DNA of 64,000 nucleotides, from the NCBI GenBank assembly GCA_016787705.1, contig JAEUTP010000019.1, positions 1-64,000 on the forward strand, in the 5' to 3' direction. The notes beneath the pieces are model-generated. The model searched no databases and was not told where the DNA came from. It saw only the letters and a program-made list of their open reading frames with translations. The stretch comes from Bacteroidia bacterium. GTDB lineage: Bacteria; Bacteroidota; Bacteroidia; B-17B0; Aurantibacillaceae. Every line of letters starts with the position of its first letter. Position 1 is the stretch's first letter. A program made the position numbers and the translations under genes. Shown here piece after piece: positions 61,176 through 64,000 of this stretch.

Positions 61176-61243
61176 ATCCCGATAGCCATCGGGATCAGCA
61201 CTAAAAACGGAAGATAACTCAGATTCCGGCTCAAAGCCGGAAT
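61176..61243. repeat. Two short perfect hairpins in an intergenic repeat
   Basis: ATCCCGAT (61176-61183) pairs with ATCGGGAT (61188-61195), and ATTCCGGCT (61223-61231) with AGCCGGAAT (61235-61243), loops of four and three bases. The flanking phrases GTCACCCTGA and GGAATGACC recall dispersed Bacteroidota intergenic repeats. Either hairpin could also end the convergent transcripts of the neighbouring genes. Confidence 0.6.
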
Positions 61244-61261
61244 GACCTCGAAATTTTATGA

Positions 61262-64000
61262 TTACAATCTTATTCCAATTAAACACACATCATCTACCTG
61301 CTCTAACGCTCCCTTCCAATCCATAAATTCTTTTTCAAGTATTTGTAATTGTTCGGCCATTGGTTTATCGTAAATAGACGAAACAATTTCTTCCAGTTTT
61401 TTAAACTTCATTTTCTTACCATTGCTGCCGCCAAACTGATCGGCATAACCATCAGTAAATAAATACAAGGTATCCCCTGCTTTATAATCTATTTCATGCA
61501 ATGTAAACGATTCATCTTTCTCTCCTTTACCAACCGGCATCTTATCGGCAGGTAAAATTTTAATAGTATGATTGCTTATTAAAATTGGTTTTGTATTTGC
61601 CGCTGCATATGTAAATTTATTATTTGCTTTGTCAAAACACACCATGGTTCCGTCAAATCCATCACTCTGTCCTTCTTTACTAATACCTGTAACCAATTCA
61701 CTCCTTACATAATTAAAAATCTCATTTGGTTTTAAAATATTTTTTTCGTTAACGGATTCATTAATAAAATTCAAATTTAATAAGCTCATAAAGGCACCCG
61801 GCACACCATGCCCGGTGCTATCGCAAATAGCCAGATAAAATTTATCTCCTTTTTGCTCGGCCCAATAAAAATCACCACTCACAATATCTTTTGGTTTAAA
61901 TAAAATAAAATACTCCTTGGCTAAATGTTTTATATCTTCTTGTGAGGGTAATAATGCCACTTGTATCTTACTTGCGTAATTTATACTGTCCGTAATCTCT
62001 TTATTTTTCGCACCTATCTCATCAAAAGCTTGTTTTAGCTGGTGTGTACGCTCATCTACTTTTTGTTCGAGTATAGTTTTTTCTCTTTGTAATTTTTTCT
62101 CTCGTGTTCTTACAAAAAAGTAAAATCCTAGCAACAACAAAATTCCGCAAATAGTATAAAACCAAATTGTTTTCCAGAATGGAGGTGTTATTGTAAACAC
62201 AAGGCATTGAGGCTCTTTATTCCATAACCCATCATTATTACAACTCTTTACCATAAAGGTATAAGTGCCCGGTGGTATGCTGGAATAATCGGCTTCACGT
62301 TTATTTACTGCCGGCGACCAGTCTTTATCCAAACCTTCTAATTTATACTGATACAGTACTTTAGTAGGCGCTACTAAATTAATACCAATAAATTTGAATG
62401 TCAGGTGATTTTGCTGATAATTTAAATTCAGATTTTTTGGTAAACCATTATCATCATTTTCATTTGAGTATTGCGACCAATCTGTTTCCTTAAAAAAAAG
62501 ATCTATTTGTGTAATGTACGTTTTGGTTTCTTTTGTATTTAATTTTGTTTGCGCCGTGTTAAAAGCAAAAATACCACCATTTGTAGCCAACCACAAATTG
62601 CCTTTACTATCAATACTAGCAAGGTTGCAATCAGGGTTTAACAAACCATCTTCTTTATTATAATAATTTAATTTCTTTTCTCCTTGTTCATACACTTTAA
62701 GATCCATGATACATAAACCAAATTTTGTACCCATATATAATTTATCACCTGTAACTGCAACCGAACGTACATTGTTTGAAACCAAACCACAGGCAGCAAC
62801 TAACGAATCAACAATTTTTATATTATCATTGTTATCCAAAGCACATTTGTAAACACCTTTTGTTGGTACGGCAAACCAGTAAAAACCTGTACTGTCTTCG
62901 GTTATGGCAGTTACCATTTCGTTCACAAATCCGTTGCTTCGGTTAAATGTTTTAAGCTTATCGTTTTTGTAAAAGTGAATGCCCTTGTGTTCATTAATAA
63001 ACCAAAAATTATGTTTTGTATCTTCTGTTACGGAAATAATTCTATTATCAGGCTGTACGCTGGTTACATTAATAAAACGGCTATCGTTACCGGTAATTTT
63101 CATAGCACCATTCTTATCTGTACCTATCCATATATTACCCTGGCTGTCTTTACTTGCCGAAAAACCAACCACATCTTTATCAACACTTATTTTATCATTA
63201 ATAACTTTATAGCCCTGGCCAATATAACCCAAAGCCCATATCTCATTTGGCTTATAAGCGTATAAAGAAATTACAAGTGAGAGATCTTTTCCATCGCATT
63301 TAGTAATATTATTTATTTCTCCTGTCACTGTATTATAAGAAGAGATGCTTTGTTCTGAAGAAATCCATATTTTATTTTGCTCACCTTCAACGATGCCGGT
63401 AATATTATTGCTTCGTAAACCCGATTTTTCGGATACACGCGTAAAGTTCTCTCCTGAATATTTAAAAAGTCCCCTACCCCATGAACTTAGCCACAGGTTC
63501 CCTCCTGAGTCTTCATCAATACCCCAAAACGAATTAAAGCCCAGGCCTTCTTTAGCCGAATAATTAATGAATTTTTTACCATCATATTTAAATAACCCTT
63601 TATCCCAGGTAGCAAGCCATATATTACCTTTTGCATCGCGCAACATATCCAATGCAAACGAGCCCAGCTTAATTTCTTTCTCTAATTTCCCATTCTTATA
63701 AACGCTTATAGGCCTGTCCCAACCGGTAAACCATTCAGTACCGTCTTCAAACTCAATCATCGTATAAACTGGTCCTGGCAGATCGTTATAACGAACTAAG
63801 GAATCATTCTTAATAATAAAGCAGCCCGATTCGCCGCCGCCCATTATCTCGCCTTTATTATTTTGCCATACATTTCTAAACGATGGATTATCTACTTTTT
63901 CGCCTAGAAGATATTTTTTAATCAGGCGTTTTTCTTTGTTTAATGGATCTATTCTAACAAGCCCACCATTTCCGGCCACCCAAATAGTTCCATCGTTTGC
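61262..64000 (-). CDS. Propeller sensor/SpoIIE PP2C phosphatase (5' end cut by window edge)
   Basis: The frame is open to the right edge (912 visible residues). Reg_prop repeats (DAKGNIWLATWDKGLFKYDG, NLWLSSWGRGLFKYSGENFT, IWISSEQSISSYN, GNLWLATNGGIFAFN), a Y_Y_Y domain (YKLEGLDKDWSPAVNKREAD), a membrane helix near residue 620 (WFYTICGILLLLGFYFFV), the linker KEITDSINYASKIQVALL and the PP2C domain (FKPKDIVSGDFYWAEQ, DSTGHGVPGAFMSLLN, GFDGTMVCF) give the same architecture as the gene at 25230. The N-terminal signal peptide is outside the window. It is a membrane receptor-type phosphatase. Confidence 0.9.
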   Translation of the reverse strand, partial: ANDGTIWVAGNGGLVRIDPLNKEKRLIKKYLLGEKVDNPSFRNVWQNNKGEIMGGGESGCFIIKNDSLVRYNDLPGPVYTMIEFEDGTEWFTGWDRPISVYKNGKLEKEIKLGSFALDMLRDAKGNIWLATWDKGLFKYDGKKFINYSAKEGLGFNSFWGIDEDSGGNLWLSSWGRGLFKYSGENFTRVSEKSGLRSNNITGIVEGEQNKIWISSEQSISSYNTVTGEINNITKCDGKDLSLVISLYAYKPNEIWALGYIGQGYKVINDKISVDKDVVGFSASKDSQGNIWIGTDKNGAMKITGNDSRFINVTSVQPDNRIISVTEDTKHNFWFINEHKGIHFYKNDKLKTFNRSNGFVNEMVTAITEDSTGFYWFAVPTKGVYKCALDNNDNIKIVDSLVAACGLVSNNVRSVAVTGDKLYMGTKFGLCIMDLKVYEQGEKKLNYYNKEDGLLNPDCNLASIDSKGNLWLATNGGIFAFNTAQTKLNTKETKTYITQIDLFFKETDWSQYSNENDDNGLPKNLNLNYQQNHLTFKFIGINLVAPTKVLYQYKLEGLDKDWSPAVNKREADYSSIPPGTYTFMVKSCNNDGLWNKEPQCLVFTITPPFWKTIWFYTICGILLLLGFYFFVRTREKKLQREKTILEQKVDERTHQLKQAFDEIGAKNKEITDSINYASKIQVALLPSQEDIKHLAKEYFILFKPKDIVSGDFYWAEQKGDKFYLAICDSTGHGVPGAFMSLLNLNFINESVNEKNILKPNEIFNYVRSELVTGISKEGQSDGFDGTMVCFDKANNKFTYAAANTKPILISNHTIKILPADKMPVGKGEKDESFTLHEIDYKAGDTLYLFTDGYADQFGGSNGKKMKFKKLEEIVSSIYDKPMAEQLQILEKEFMDWKGALEQVDDVCLIGIRL

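Noticed and set aside
1..64000. CRISPR array
   Set aside because: No regularly spaced direct repeats of 24-40 bases with unique spacers were seen, and no cas gene is present.

Overview
The window looks like chromosomal DNA of a member of the Bacteroidota, probably an environmental lineage. It is AT-rich. Several promoters match the Bacteroidota -7 consensus TAnnTTTG, with a -33 TTG element visible at three of them. Secreted proteins end in type IX secretion (T9SS) type A sorting domains, the tRNA gene lacks an encoded CCA, and there are beta-propeller/SpoIIE-phosphatase signalling proteins typical of the phylum. No rRNA operon, IS element or CRISPR array was seen.

Positions 1 to about 15,816 are accessory DNA that I interpret as the right part of an integrative element. 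It ends at the 3' end of a tRNA-Met(CAT) gene, with a tyrosine-recombinase gene 156 bp away. Its cargo is the start of a non-ribosomal peptide synthetase (cut by the left edge), a type IV restriction operon (stand-alone receiver domain, McrB, McrC) behind a 28-bp near-perfect palindrome, a run of unrecognised small genes with a paired-palindrome operator, a structured intergenic element, a zinc-finger protein, an AbiH-family anti-phage protein, and a MerR-like / small protein / integrase module. Coding density is low and intergenic spacers are long. The left end of the element was not found.

From 15,817 to 64,000 the DNA reads as core genome, densely coded. 16-18 kb: a START-like domain protein with a histone-H1-like tail, an orphan Pycsar-type (DUF5706) membrane protein, DUF983 and an AraC regulator. 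19-28 kb: two tandem T9SS-secreted SBBP-repeat proteins and a propeller/SpoIIE sensor phosphatase. 28-38 kb (mostly minus strand): EI24 protein, argS, tadA, SPFH-GYF protein, class III aminotransferase, TPMT-like methyltransferase, CNNM/CorC protein and an HTH regulator. 38-40.5 kb: etfBA and a bifunctional nuclease. 40.5-48.3 kb (minus): SirB1-like protein, M43 metalloprotease, TPR-SpoIIE phosphatase and pruA. 48.4-55.9 kb (plus): MMPL/RND transporter, mnmD, a BaiN-like flavoprotein, FSA-type aldolase, rpsO and pnp. 56-64 kb: membrane barrel protein, wecB, radC, an MFS exporter, a TIGR02757 protein and a third propeller/SpoIIE protein cut by the right edge.

The main points for follow-up are the receiver-McrB-McrC operon with a domain inserted in McrB, the paired palindromes in the island, the zinc-ribbon integrase, the H1-tailed START protein, the orphan DUF5706 protein, two genes in one operon that appear to lack an ATG/GTG/TTG start and share a similar start sequence, a repeat insertion that duplicated the end of the aminotransferase gene, and a roughly 100-residue insert in ArgS.
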